Made by a program: the position numbers and the translations under genes. This document shows positions 7,068 to 13,585 of a stretch of 39,975 nt of DNA, piece after piece. Position 1 is the stretch's first letter. Each line of letters begins with the position of its first letter. Source of the DNA: JBEKJU01 sp050011095 (GTDB taxonomy: Bacteria; Desulfobacterota; Syntrophorhabdia; Syntrophorhabdales; WCHB1-27); assembly GCA_050011095.1 (NCBI GenBank), contig JBEKJU010000012.1, forward strand, positions 1 to 39,975. Direction: 5' to 3'. The notes beneath the pieces are model-generated. The model made no database searches. It was given only the letters and a program-made list of their open reading frames with translations, and was not told the DNA's origin.

Positions 7068-8012
7068 TCAATTCTTGCGCGTTCCCTCTACCCCTTTTTC
7101 CAGGACGACGGCCTTCGGAAGGGGATTGACCGTGAACTCCCTCAGGTAGGCAACAAATGCCTGAACCGAAAGATCATATCTTCTTGACTTCAGGTACGCG
7201 ACCGACACCTTCATAAACAGGGGTTCGAGAAGCGGGATCCTGGTAAGAGAATGGTTTTCTGCCGGGCCTATCGCCCGTTCGATGATGATGGAGACACCCT
7301 TCCCCTGAGACACCCATTCCTTGATAAAGTCCGTGCTGTTCGCCTCGATGAACACCGAAGGGACGATATCCATTGCGGCAAAGGCGTCGAGCACGACGCC
7401 CCTCGTCGCGGAACCCTCCTCCCTTATGATGAAGGGGCAAGAACGGATATCAGTCAAGGAGACGGCCCTCTTCCGGGCGAGGGGATGGTCGTTGGAAGTA
7501 ATAAGCACAAGCTCTTCCCTCAGGAAAGGGAAGGAGTGGACCTTTTTCGACGTATGCCGGCTGGCTACTATGATGACATCATTCTTTCCCGAGATCAGGT
7601 CTTTCTCCATCTCTTCGGACGGGCCTGATTCGAGCTTGATCTTGATGTTCGGGACTCTCTTCTGAAAACCGCCGAGGATGAGGGGCATAACGCTTTTCGC
7701 GTAGTTGATGGTCGTGCCGATGCACAGCCAACGGGTGACGTCGCTTCTCAGCGCCAGGAATCTGTCATCCAGCTCCCGCGCGATTGCCTCGATACGTTCG
7801 GCGTATCGGTAAACGGCCCTCCCTTCTTTTGTGATCTCGAACTTGCCCCTCTCTCTCTTAATGAGGGTGAGACCTGTTTGGGCCTCCAATTGCGCGACGT
7901 GATTGGAAACGCCGGGCTGTGTCATATGCAGGACCCCGGCCGTCTGGGTGAAGCTCTTGAATCTTACGAGTGTTGAAAATACCATCAGTGACGTCAGCGA
8001 GTAATGGAGCAT
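7068..8012 (-). CDS. LysR-family transcriptional regulator
   Basis: The N-terminal winged helix-turn-helix is clear in LTSLMVFSTLVRFKSFTQ and the MTQPGVSNHVAQLE recognition helix. A LysR substrate-binding domain (type 2 periplasmic fold) follows from about residue 90. Length is 314 residues from the ATG at 8012. The open frame reaches back to 8063, but a TTGACA-17-TTATAT promoter lies inside those 17 codons, so the longer start cannot be used from that promoter. The gene is upstream of and parallel to the larA-family gene, with 131 bp between coding regions, and probably controls it in response to a hydroxyacid. That role is inference from position. Confidence 0.85.
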   Translation of the reverse strand: MLHYSLTSLMVFSTLVRFKSFTQTAGVLHMTQPGVSNHVAQLEAQTGLTLIKRERGKFEITKEGRAVYRYAERIEAIARELDDRFLALRSDVTRWLCIGTTINYAKSVMPLILGGFQKRVPNIKIKLESGPSEEMEKDLISGKNDVIIVASRHTSKKVHSFPFLREELVLITSNDHPLARKRAVSLTDIRSCPFIIREEGSATRGVVLDAFAAMDIVPSVFIEANSTDFIKEWVSQGKGVSIIIERAIGPAENHSLTRIPLLEPLFMKVSVAYLKSRRYDLSVQAFVAYLREFTVNPLPKAVVLEKGVEGTRKN

Positions 8013-8022
8013 AGACCATAGA

Positions 8023-8051
8023 ATATAAGAATAAATAACCTTATATGTCAA
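8023..8051 (-). promoter_or_regulatory. Promoter of the LysR gene, implying a leaderless or near-leaderless mRNA
   Basis: On the minus strand TTGACA (8046-8051) and TTATAT (8023-8028) are separated by 17 bp. Transcription should begin near 8016, only about four bases before the ATG at 8012. No Shine-Dalgarno sequence is present there, which is consistent with a leaderless transcript. Confidence 0.5.
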
Positions 8052-8063
8052 TCTTCTCGTCAT

Positions 8064-8412
8064 GACAATAATACAAACGCGCGAAACATCAAGGGGTTTC
8101 GGACGTCCAGGGATCTTTTGACCGGGATGTTCCTTGACAGAAAGGGTCGGGCCGTGTCCGTTGTCGCGTCCCGGCGCCGGGCAAGGACGGACGTGCCCGG
8201 AGAAAAATGGGGCAGCCCCCTTTCGAGAAGGGCGGGGGCCTTGAAGCAGATATCCGTATCGAGACGGTTCTTATAAAAAAAGGTCACAAAGAAGGGTGAT
8301 GATGTGATATAAAAACATTTCCTGGCGGCCAATTACACGACGGATGTAGAATAATGACACGGAACGAGAGCTAAGGGAAAGGCGTATTGCGAGATAGGGA
8401 AGGAGGTCTCCC
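8064..8412. other. Intergenic region between divergent LysR and barrel-protein genes
   Basis: I see no convincing coding region here. A 90-residue open frame on the minus strand has no recognisable motif and no Shine-Dalgarno sequence. TGATATAAA at 8305-8313 resembles an extended -10 box on the plus strand for the gene at 8413, but its -35 is poor. GGAAGGAGGT at 8399-8408 is the strong ribosome-binding site of that gene. Confidence 0.4.
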
Positions 8413-9060
8413 ATGTCCGGTCTTTTTACCCAGTCATTTAACATTATTCCGGGAAAGGAGAGTGACTACGGCAGCTTCGTCACGGGTACCATGCTGCCCG
8501 TAATGACAGCCATAGGGCTCGCCCCCGTGGGCGCGTATTACGTGGAGGTCGGTTCGGGTCCAAAGATCTTCGGCGTTCACCGCGCAGTCGATATCGGACA
8601 GGCCTGCCGCCTCGTGACGACCAGCGAGTTCAAAGAAGTCGTCCTCCAGTTGAAATCATACGTCTATAAATACCGAACGGCCCTGCTTGAGCCGGCGGGA
8701 AAGGTGAAGCACGTGGAATACGTGATACGGAAGGGCGTGTGGAAATTCCACCAGTACTACGATCTGCGGCCGGGCATAAAGAGGGAGTATGCGGACTTTA
8801 TCATGAGCGAGTATATACCGGCCCTGGAAAAGCTGGAATATGTGGAGGTAACCGGCGGATGGAACGTCGTTCTCGGAGGGGTGAGCGAGATCATAGGGGA
8901 GCTCACCTTCACGCATCCCGTCGATATCGGACTCATGTTAAACAGTCAGGAGTACAGGCATGCGAACCAGAGGCTCCAGGACAAGTTCGTGACGAACTAT
9001 CAGAACAAGATCCTGCGGTGCACCGAAAGATTTGACGAACCAAACTGGCTCGAACTTTAG
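8413..9060 (+). CDS. Duplicated alpha/beta-barrel (NIPSNAP/ABM-like) protein of unknown function
   Basis: A 215-residue cytosolic protein without a signal peptide. It appears to be an internal duplication. Residues ~4-90 (LFTQSFNIIPGKESDYGSF, LPVMTAIG, GPKIFGVHR) and ~112-205 (WKFHQYYDLRPGIKREYADF, IPALEKL, WNVVLGGVSE) share one order: a strand, a helix carrying a 'PG(K/I)xxxYxxF' pattern, a proline-containing helix and a strand. This matches dimeric alpha/beta-barrel (ferredoxin-like) modules, so one chain could form a complete barrel. The strong GGAAGGAGGT site and ATG support the start. A TetR gene lies downstream in the same direction with its own promoter. I cannot name a substrate. Barrels of this type include monooxygenases, heme-degrading enzymes and binding proteins. 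Confidence 0.68.
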   Translation: MSGLFTQSFNIIPGKESDYGSFVTGTMLPVMTAIGLAPVGAYYVEVGSGPKIFGVHRAVDIGQACRLVTTSEFKEVVLQLKSYVYKYRTALLEPAGKVKHVEYVIRKGVWKFHQYYDLRPGIKREYADFIMSEYIPALEKLEYVEVTGGWNVVLGGVSEIIGELTFTHPVDIGLMLNSQEYRHANQRLQDKFVTNYQNKILRCTERFDEPNWLEL

Positions 9061-9237
9061 CCCCTTACGGGCCTCGTCAGTCGGCCCCCGGAAAAGCCGG
9101 ATAGAACCATGAGGGAAGATCGAGCAGGGCGTGTTAGCGAGATGCTGTCGTGCGCCTCGGGTATTAGGGAAGATGATCGCGAATGGCGTGAGTCACGACG
9201 AGATAGTCGGCAACGAATCGGCAAAGCCCGAATTTGC

Positions 9238-9266
9238 TTGACAAACGGGGTGGCAGTTGGTAACAA
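9238..9266 (+). promoter_or_regulatory. Promoter of the TetR gene
   Basis: TTGACA (9238-9243), a 17-bp spacer and TAACAA (9261-9266) give a credible sigma-70 promoter about 95 bases before the TetR ATG. The rest of the 9061-9359 gap shows nothing else I can name. Confidence 0.45.
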
Positions 9267-9359
9267 TGAACGTAATTCACTCATGTTCGGGAGGCGGTCA
9301 CCCAATTATCTGATGATATGCATGCGTACGGATAAACTATATTCTACAAAGGGGTAATC

Positions 9360-10004
9360 ATGCCCGGAAAGGCCGTGAGGAGACGGCAGATCATACAGGC
9401 AGCCATCGAGGTATTCGGCAGGAGTAATTTTCAGGATGCCAGTATTTGCGAGATCGCGCGGAAGGCCGGTGTTGCCGATGGAACGATCTATCAATACTTC
9501 AAGAACAAGGAAGATCTTTTCTTCTCCATCCCTCTCGAAAGAACGAAGGTTTTTTGCCGGCAGCTCGATCTTAACCTCCAGGGCGCAACGGGCGCGCGAG
9601 ACAAGATAAGAAAGCTCACGTGGTATTACCTCGACTTTTTTAAGACGAATCCCGATTACGCCAGAAGTCTCATGCTGGAGATGCGGACAAGCAGGGCTTT
9701 CATGAAGTCGAGGACCTACAAGGGACTCAGGAAGTTCAGCGACCGGGTATTGCAGATACTTGAAGAAGGACAGCAGGAGGGGGCCGTCAGAAGGGACGTC
9801 GACATATATCTCTCACGCCAGCTGCTGCTGGGAATCCTGGAGCACATCGTGACAAGATGGCTTCTGAAAGGCGAGGGATACGATCCGGTGCAGTGCCATG
9901 AACAGGTGAGCGCCCTCGTTCTTGATGGAATCGCGCGCAAGGACGGCGACGAGGCCCCGCGGGAGACAGAACGGATCGTCCCGCGGGACGGTCGGGCGGG
10001 ATGA
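9360..10004 (+). CDS. TetR/AcrR-family transcriptional regulator
   Basis: The 214-residue protein opens with a TetR helix-turn-helix: RRQIIQAAIEVFGRSNFQDAS, IARKAGVADGTIYQYFKNKEDLF (about residues 8-55). A helical ligand and dimerisation domain follows, with a W-Y-Y-LDFF segment and a FadR/YcfQ-like ILEEGQQEGAVRRDVD. Members with this arrangement often respond to fatty acyl-CoA or related lipophilic ligands, but the ligand cannot be read from sequence. AAAGGGG precedes the ATG. The neighbours are the barrel protein upstream and a possible redox-enzyme relic downstream. The last 20 residues are charged and low in complexity. Confidence 0.9.
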   Translation: MPGKAVRRRQIIQAAIEVFGRSNFQDASICEIARKAGVADGTIYQYFKNKEDLFFSIPLERTKVFCRQLDLNLQGATGARDKIRKLTWYYLDFFKTNPDYARSLMLEMRTSRAFMKSRTYKGLRKFSDRVLQILEEGQQEGAVRRDVDIYLSRQLLLGILEHIVTRWLLKGEGYDPVQCHEQVSALVLDGIARKDGDEAPRETERIVPRDGRAG

Positions 10005-10086
10005 TAACCCGCGAGGGGGGGCTTGCCGCAGGCGAGTCATCACAGCGTCTTTTCGCGGTCCAATTTTCGGAAGAGGCAGACTAGTG

Positions 10087-10161
10087 ATGGCTCGGGATAT
10101 ACGACGGATGATAACGGACTGTACGTTGTGCTACCATAACTATGGGATATCTAAGAGGTGA
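10087..10161 (+). pseudogene. Possible relic of a molybdopterin oxidoreductase N-terminus
   Basis: ATG at 10087 opens a 24-residue frame, MARDIRRMITDCTLCYHNYGISKR, then TGA. DCTLCYHN-x-G closely resembles the N-terminal [4Fe-4S] motif of anaerobic molybdopterin oxidoreductases (CxxCxxxC, typically TLCYHNCG), with the third Cys changed to Tyr and the frame ending at once. No continuation of the enzyme is visible in any frame downstream. It could be a relic left by a deletion, or a chance match. The remainder of the 10005-10334 gap shows nothing else. Confidence 0.28.
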
Positions 10162-10334
10162 GATCGCTACTCTGTGCCATCAGGAAGGCTAAAAGAGGGG
10201 CGTGGCAGAATGAGAGGGGCCTATTCTCAGGCAAAAAGACGCGTTCACACAAACCTGTGAGGAGAGGCTTCGGGGTTCCTTCTCGGCATGGTTCAGGCTG
10301 ACAGGGGCCGGACCCGAAATCGAGGCAGGGGGAG

Positions 10335-10844
10335 ATGAGTATGCGAGACCAGAAAGAAGGATCGGCCCAAACCAAAGAGGTCGTGGCGGAATCGAGTTAC
10401 TTTGACAATCTCCCCATAGAGGGCTGGTTTTGGGAACTGATCAGGAGAGAGGAGCGCTTCAGGAAGCGATTCGACCAGATCGACCGGGACGCAGGGGAGT
10501 ACGCCGCTTTTCGTCTCAGCCCCGATGATTACCGCCGCAGGCTGAAAAACTACCGGGCCCATCTGCGCCGCTACGGGCTCCAGGTGTGTGCGTCCGCAGA
10601 CGCCGGAGCCCTTGGCCGTCTGCTCAAGGCGGAATGTTATCTTTTCCTTCCCCTCCCCGGAAAGGTCAAGATGATCCCGGTGCCAAGGCCGGATGTGGCG
10701 TACCCGCAGTTCGGAGAGGGGCTCAAACCCGGTCCGAGGAGGTTGGATCCGCCAAAGACGGGGTTCACCCGCGCGCAGATCAGGAAGCTGCTCGCAAAAT
10801 ACAACCTGCTCCAGAAGAGAGAGATAAAGGAAGGGCCTCCTTAA
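10335..10844 (+). CDS. Hypothetical protein, weakly DUF6499-like N-terminus
   Basis: A 169-residue, highly basic and charged cytosolic protein. Residues ~22-50 (YFDNLPIEGWFWELIRREERFRKRF) have the W-x-W-E-x-x-R-R pattern of small regulator-like domains (DUF6499) found on plasmids and integrative elements. The match is weak. The middle holds a hydrophobic YLFLPLPGKVKMIPVP stretch, and the C-terminus (TGFTRAQIRKLLAKYNLLQKREIK) is helical and basic, suggesting nucleic-acid binding. GGGGGAG lies just before the ATG. The TAA stop (10842-10844) coincides with the TAA flank of the MITE-like element that begins at 10845, so insertion may have trimmed or redefined the C-terminus. No function can be given. 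Confidence 0.6.
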   Translation: MSMRDQKEGSAQTKEVVAESSYFDNLPIEGWFWELIRREERFRKRFDQIDRDAGEYAAFRLSPDDYRRRLKNYRAHLRRYGLQVCASADAGALGRLLKAECYLFLPLPGKVKMIPVPRPDVAYPQFGEGLKPGPRRLDPPKTGFTRAQIRKLLAKYNLLQKREIKEGPP

Positions 10845-11028
10845 GGGCTCGTCAGAAAATAAATGGGCCATCTGGCTCGTCTTTTTGTCCGCCCGCTTCG
10901 TTGCGAAAAGGTCATGTACATCCAGTACATTTGGCCTTTCCGCGCCTCGCCGATCGGCCAAACCGCGCCTCGCCGATCGGCCAAAAATCCTTCGCCATCT
11001 GACTAATTTATTTCCTTCCGAGCCCTAA
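10842..11028. mobile_element. MITE-like element, copy A (181 bp plus TAA flanks)
   Basis: The element runs from GGGCTCG (10845) to CGAGCCC (11019-11025) and is flanked on both sides by TAA (10842-10844 and 11026-11028). Its ends are imperfect inverted repeats (GGGCTCGTCAG..AAATAAAT against ATTTATTT..CCTTCCGAGCCC). The whole element folds on itself around ATGTAC-ATCCA-GTACAT. It is a nearly identical inverted copy of 12164-12321, apart from a 23-bp tandem duplication (CGCGCCTCGCCGATCGGCC region) present only here. There is no transposase gene inside, so it is non-autonomous. Identical flanking TAA in both copies suggests a 3-bp target duplication. Confidence 0.8.
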
Positions 11029-11029
11029 G

Positions 11030-11056
11030 AACACCGGGACCGCCGGTCCCTGTGTT
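11030..11056. terminator. Hairpin next to MITE copy A
   Basis: AACACCGGGACC, loop GCC, GGTCCCTGTGTT: a 12-bp stem with one mismatch, starting two bases after the MITE flank. There is no T tract. It could act as a factor-independent terminator-like barrier or belong to the inserted unit. Confidence 0.4.
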
Positions 11057-11333
11057 CCCCTAGGGTGCGAAAGAGGGCACTGCTTCGGCATCCCCGTTGG
11101 CGTTTAAGTGATTTTCGATATGACTCTCATATCCATGTGATTTCCCATGGCCCTTTGGACGACGGGCCGCCCGGAAGGCGGTCACGCTGTCGATACGAGG
11201 GAGACGGACCCGTCGGAATTCTTCACACATCATTTTCAGTTCAGCACTGAGCCCGGTCGGGCGGCTTTCTTCCATGCTATCCCTACGGTCTGTCATGGCA
11301 CATTCGTTGCGACTCTCTCAGTGATTCTTGATT

Positions 11334-11394
11334 AAGGCGGCATAGCCGGGAGGTACGGAAGCGTCTCTGGTTCGAGTCCGGATGCCGCCTTCCA
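11334..11394 (+). pseudogene. tRNA-Cys-like relic lacking the anticodon arm
   Basis: GGCGGCA (11336-11342) pairs with TGCCGCC (11383-11389) as a 7-bp acceptor stem, and the pairing extends outward to 10 bp. GGCGGCATAGCC and TGCCGCCT..CCA match the ends of bacterial tRNA-Cys. The T arm is intact: stem TCTGG/CCGGA around TTCGAGT (11366-11382). A D-arm-like CCG-GGAGGTA-CGG is present (11346-11358). Between the D and T arms there are only seven bases where about 24, including the anticodon stem-loop, are expected. One extra T precedes the CCA-like TCCA. The unit is 54 nt, so it cannot decode. It lies inside the MITE-bounded segment. The rest of 11057-11759 shows no convincing gene. Confidence 0.6.
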
Positions 11395-11759
11395 CATCCG
11401 AGGAATTTCCAGGGGGATTCGCCACGGATTTGACCTTTTCACGACGTTGTCTCGCCGCGACGACGCGGCGCCGGCGGTTGGCCGCCGAGGCAGGGCATGA
11501 AACGTGCATGACCAAGGGGAGCGGATTGCCGATTGAGCGGGCCAACGCGAGACGGGATCCTTTCCGGACCCCCGGAAAGAAACGGGGAAAACCGGCGCCG
11601 ACCACGGCGGCGCAGGTCCGTCTCCGGTGTCTGATCGGTTAACAGAGGTGGAACGTTTTTGTGCAGGTTGGGCCTTTGCAGCCGGAAGAGGAAGAACCGG
11701 AATAGGCGGACCATGGAAAGGCCTTCTTGGCGGTGAATTAAAAAGGGCAGGGAGTGACC

Positions 11760-12059
11760 ATGAAAATTACCGAAGTCCGCATCCACTTGACCGAGGAAGT
11801 GTATGTGATGGCATACGCATCCATCGTTCTTGACGAATCGTTGATTGTCAGGGATATCAAACTGATCGACATGGGCTCCAGGATCGTTGTCGCCATGCCG
11901 AGCAAGAAAATGAAGGACGGCACCTACAGGGATACCGCGCATGCCATGAACCAGGAGATGAGGCGGAGGATAGAGGCAAAGGTGCTCGACGCCTATGAAG
12001 AAGAGGTGCGCAGGGTTCGGGGGTGTGGACCGCGGGCAAGAGGTGCGGTGAACGAGTAG
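11760..12059 (+). CDS. spoVG: SpoVG-family septation/RNA-binding regulator
   Basis: A 99-residue homologue of SpoVG, a small protein that binds RNA and DNA and modulates septation, development and gene expression in many bacteria, including non-sporulating ones. The family core is clear: KITEVRIHL, MAYASIVLDESLIVRDIKLID and IVVAMPSKKMKDGTYRDTAHAMNQEMRRRIEAKVLDAYEEE split across the first 83 residues. The C-terminal tail (VRRVRGCGPRARGAVNE) is basic and not conserved. I chose ATG 11760 because GGCAGGGAG lies just upstream; the GTG at 11754 lies too close to that site. It is the only convincing gene inside the MITE-bounded segment, and an 18-bp perfect hairpin follows 56 bp after its stop. Confidence 0.9.
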   Translation: MKITEVRIHLTEEVYVMAYASIVLDESLIVRDIKLIDMGSRIVVAMPSKKMKDGTYRDTAHAMNQEMRRRIEAKVLDAYEEEVRRVRGCGPRARGAVNE

Positions 12060-12115
12060 ACCCCCCGCGAAAATGAGGGGCGCCCGAGAGCGACACCCCC
12101 GTAGTCTTGTCACAA

Positions 12116-12156
12116 AGTCTCATACGGCGAGACACAAAGTCTCGCCGTATGAGACT
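12116..12156. terminator. Perfect 18-bp hairpin downstream of spoVG
   Basis: AGTCTCATACGGCGAGAC (12116-12133), loop ACAAA, then the exact complement (12139-12156). ACAAAGTCTC occurs just before the stem and again in the loop and second arm. No T tract follows. The hairpin ends four bases before the TAA flank of MITE copy B. It may end spoVG transcription, or be part of a mobile unit. Confidence 0.6.
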
Positions 12157-12160
12157 GAGC

Positions 12161-12324
12161 TAAGGGCTCGGAAGGAAATAAATGAGTCAGATGGCGAAGG
12201 ATTTTTGGCCGATCGGCGAGACGCGGAAAGGCCAAATGTACTGGATGTACATGACCTTTTCGCAACGAAGCGGGCGGACAAAAAGACGAGCCAGATGACC
12301 CATTTATTTTCTGACGAGCCCTAA
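12161..12324. mobile_element. MITE-like element, copy B (158 bp plus TAA flanks)
   Basis: Inverted copy of the element at 10845-11025. It runs from GGGCTCGG (12164) to CGAGCCC (12315-12321), flanked by TAA at 12161-12163 and 12322-12324. It differs from copy A by a few substitutions and by lacking the 23-bp internal duplication. The two copies bound a 1.13-kb segment with spoVG, so together they could behave as a composite mobile unit if a matching transposase acts in trans. Confidence 0.8.
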
Positions 12325-12328
12325 AGGC

Positions 12329-12357
12329 TTGACAAAAAACAACCCTCATCATAATTT
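12329..12357 (+). promoter_or_regulatory. Promoter of the phosphofructokinase operon
   Basis: TTGACA (12329-12334), 17 bp, TAATTT (12352-12357). It begins four bases outside MITE copy B and about 85 bases before the pfk GTG. Confidence 0.55.
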
Positions 12358-12415
12358 ATAGCAAGGCCGGAGGCGCGGCCGAGGGTGTATAAAAAGATAG
12401 ACATCGGAGGTACGG

Positions 12416-13585
12416 GTGGCTGAAAAGCGAAGGATAGGCATTCTGACGGGCGGCGGCGACGTTCCAGGTCTCAACGTGGCCATTAAGGCAGTGGTCTCAC
12501 AGGCGAGCGGCCAGGGCATCCACGTCGTGGGAATCCGGACCGGGTGGCTCGGTCTTCTTGCCATCAACCCTGACGACCCCGCCACGATCTCCCGGTACAC
12601 CATGAACCTGACGATAGAGCAGGTGCGCACCATAGACCGCACGGGCGGCACCGTTCTCCACACATCCCGCACGAATCCGAGCAACGTGGCCCCGGACCAG
12701 GTGCCCGTCTTCGTCAGGCAGGAGGACAAGGAGGTGACGGGCAAGGGCACGGTCGACTGTACGCGCCACATTCTCAGGGTGCTCGATGCGCTCGATATGG
12801 AGGCCATCATACCCATAGGGGGAGACGATACGCTCAGTTTCGCGAGCCGCCTGCACCACGAGGGATTCCAGGTGGTGGCAATCCCCAAGACCATGGACAA
12901 CGATGTCTTCGGAACGGATTTCTGCATCGGCTTTTCCACTGCGGTGAGCCGTTCGGTTGATGCCATACATGCCCTCCGCACAACGGTAGGCTCCCACGAG
13001 CGCATCGGCGTGGTGGAGCTTTTCGGGAGGAATTCGGGAGAGACATCGCTCTTCGCGGCGTATCTCGCCGACGTCGACCGCGCGGTCATATCGGAAGTCC
13101 CCTTCGATATCGACAGGCTCGCCCATTTTCTGACAGAAGACCACGGGCATAACCCTTCCCATTATGCCATGCTCACAATTTCGGAAGGTGCCTACTTCAA
13201 GGGGGGCGCGATTCAGGAAAGTGGCGAGGCGGACGCTTACGGCCACAAGAAATTGGGGGGGATCGGCTCGGCCGTGGCAAGTGAGATAAAAAAGCGGACG
13301 GGCATCAATATCATCTACCAGCAACTCGCCTACATCATGCGGTCCGGCGCGCCCGATTCGCTCGACCACATGGTTGCGGTCTCCTACGGGAACCTGGCCC
13401 TCAACCAGATCGCCCTCGGTCATACGGGCCGCATGGTCGCCCTCCAGCAGGGGATTTACACGACCGTTCCCCTGGAGCTGGTGACGGCCGCGAAGAAGCG
13501 GGTCGATGTGACGGCCCTCTATGACTCGGACAATTATCGACCAAAGGTACGGAACATGCTCGGTAAGCCGATGTTCCTGTACTGA
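12416..13585 (+). CDS. 6-phosphofructokinase, predicted pyrophosphate-dependent
   Basis: Phosphorylates fructose 6-phosphate to fructose 1,6-bisphosphate. The 389-residue protein has the family motifs GILTGGGDVPGLN (8-20), IIPIGGDDTL (131-140), IPKTMDND (156-163, catalytic Asp161) and the sugar-phosphate region RIGVVELFGRNSG (from about residue 202). Two positions separate phosphate donors in this family. ATP enzymes have Gly at E. coli 104 and 124, whereas PPi enzymes have Asp and Lys. Here they are Asp138 and Lys158, so a PPi-dependent and possibly reversible enzyme is predicted. GGAGG at 12406-12410 supports the GTG start. The stop overlaps the start of the threonine ammonia-lyase gene by one base, so the two are co-translated. 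Confidence 0.9.
   Translation: MAEKRRIGILTGGGDVPGLNVAIKAVVSQASGQGIHVVGIRTGWLGLLAINPDDPATISRYTMNLTIEQVRTIDRTGGTVLHTSRTNPSNVAPDQVPVFVRQEDKEVTGKGTVDCTRHILRVLDALDMEAIIPIGGDDTLSFASRLHHEGFQVVAIPKTMDNDVFGTDFCIGFSTAVSRSVDAIHALRTTVGSHERIGVVELFGRNSGETSLFAAYLADVDRAVISEVPFDIDRLAHFLTEDHGHNPSHYAMLTISEGAYFKGGAIQESGEADAYGHKKLGGIGSAVASEIKKRTGINIIYQQLAYIMRSGAPDSLDHMVAVSYGNLALNQIALGHTGRMVALQQGIYTTVPLELVTAAKKRVDVTALYDSDNYRPKVRNMLGKPMFLY

Noticed and set aside
8060..8332. 90-codon minus-strand frame upstream of the LysR gene
   Set aside because: No ribosome-binding site, no recognisable motif, and it overlaps the promoter region between divergent genes.
10293..10961. 222-codon minus-strand frame containing an LDVHDLFATKRADKK segment
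   Set aside because: The repeated protein segment is a translation of the MITE-like element, which recurs in copy B; the rest is antisense to the 10335 gene.
11334..11394. tmRNA (which also lacks an anticodon arm)
   Set aside because: The unit is only 54 nt, with no room for the tag reading frame or pseudoknots, and the ends match tRNA-Cys instead.
12497..13423. 308-codon open frame on the minus strand
   Set aside because: Antisense to the phosphofructokinase gene, whose motifs are unambiguous.
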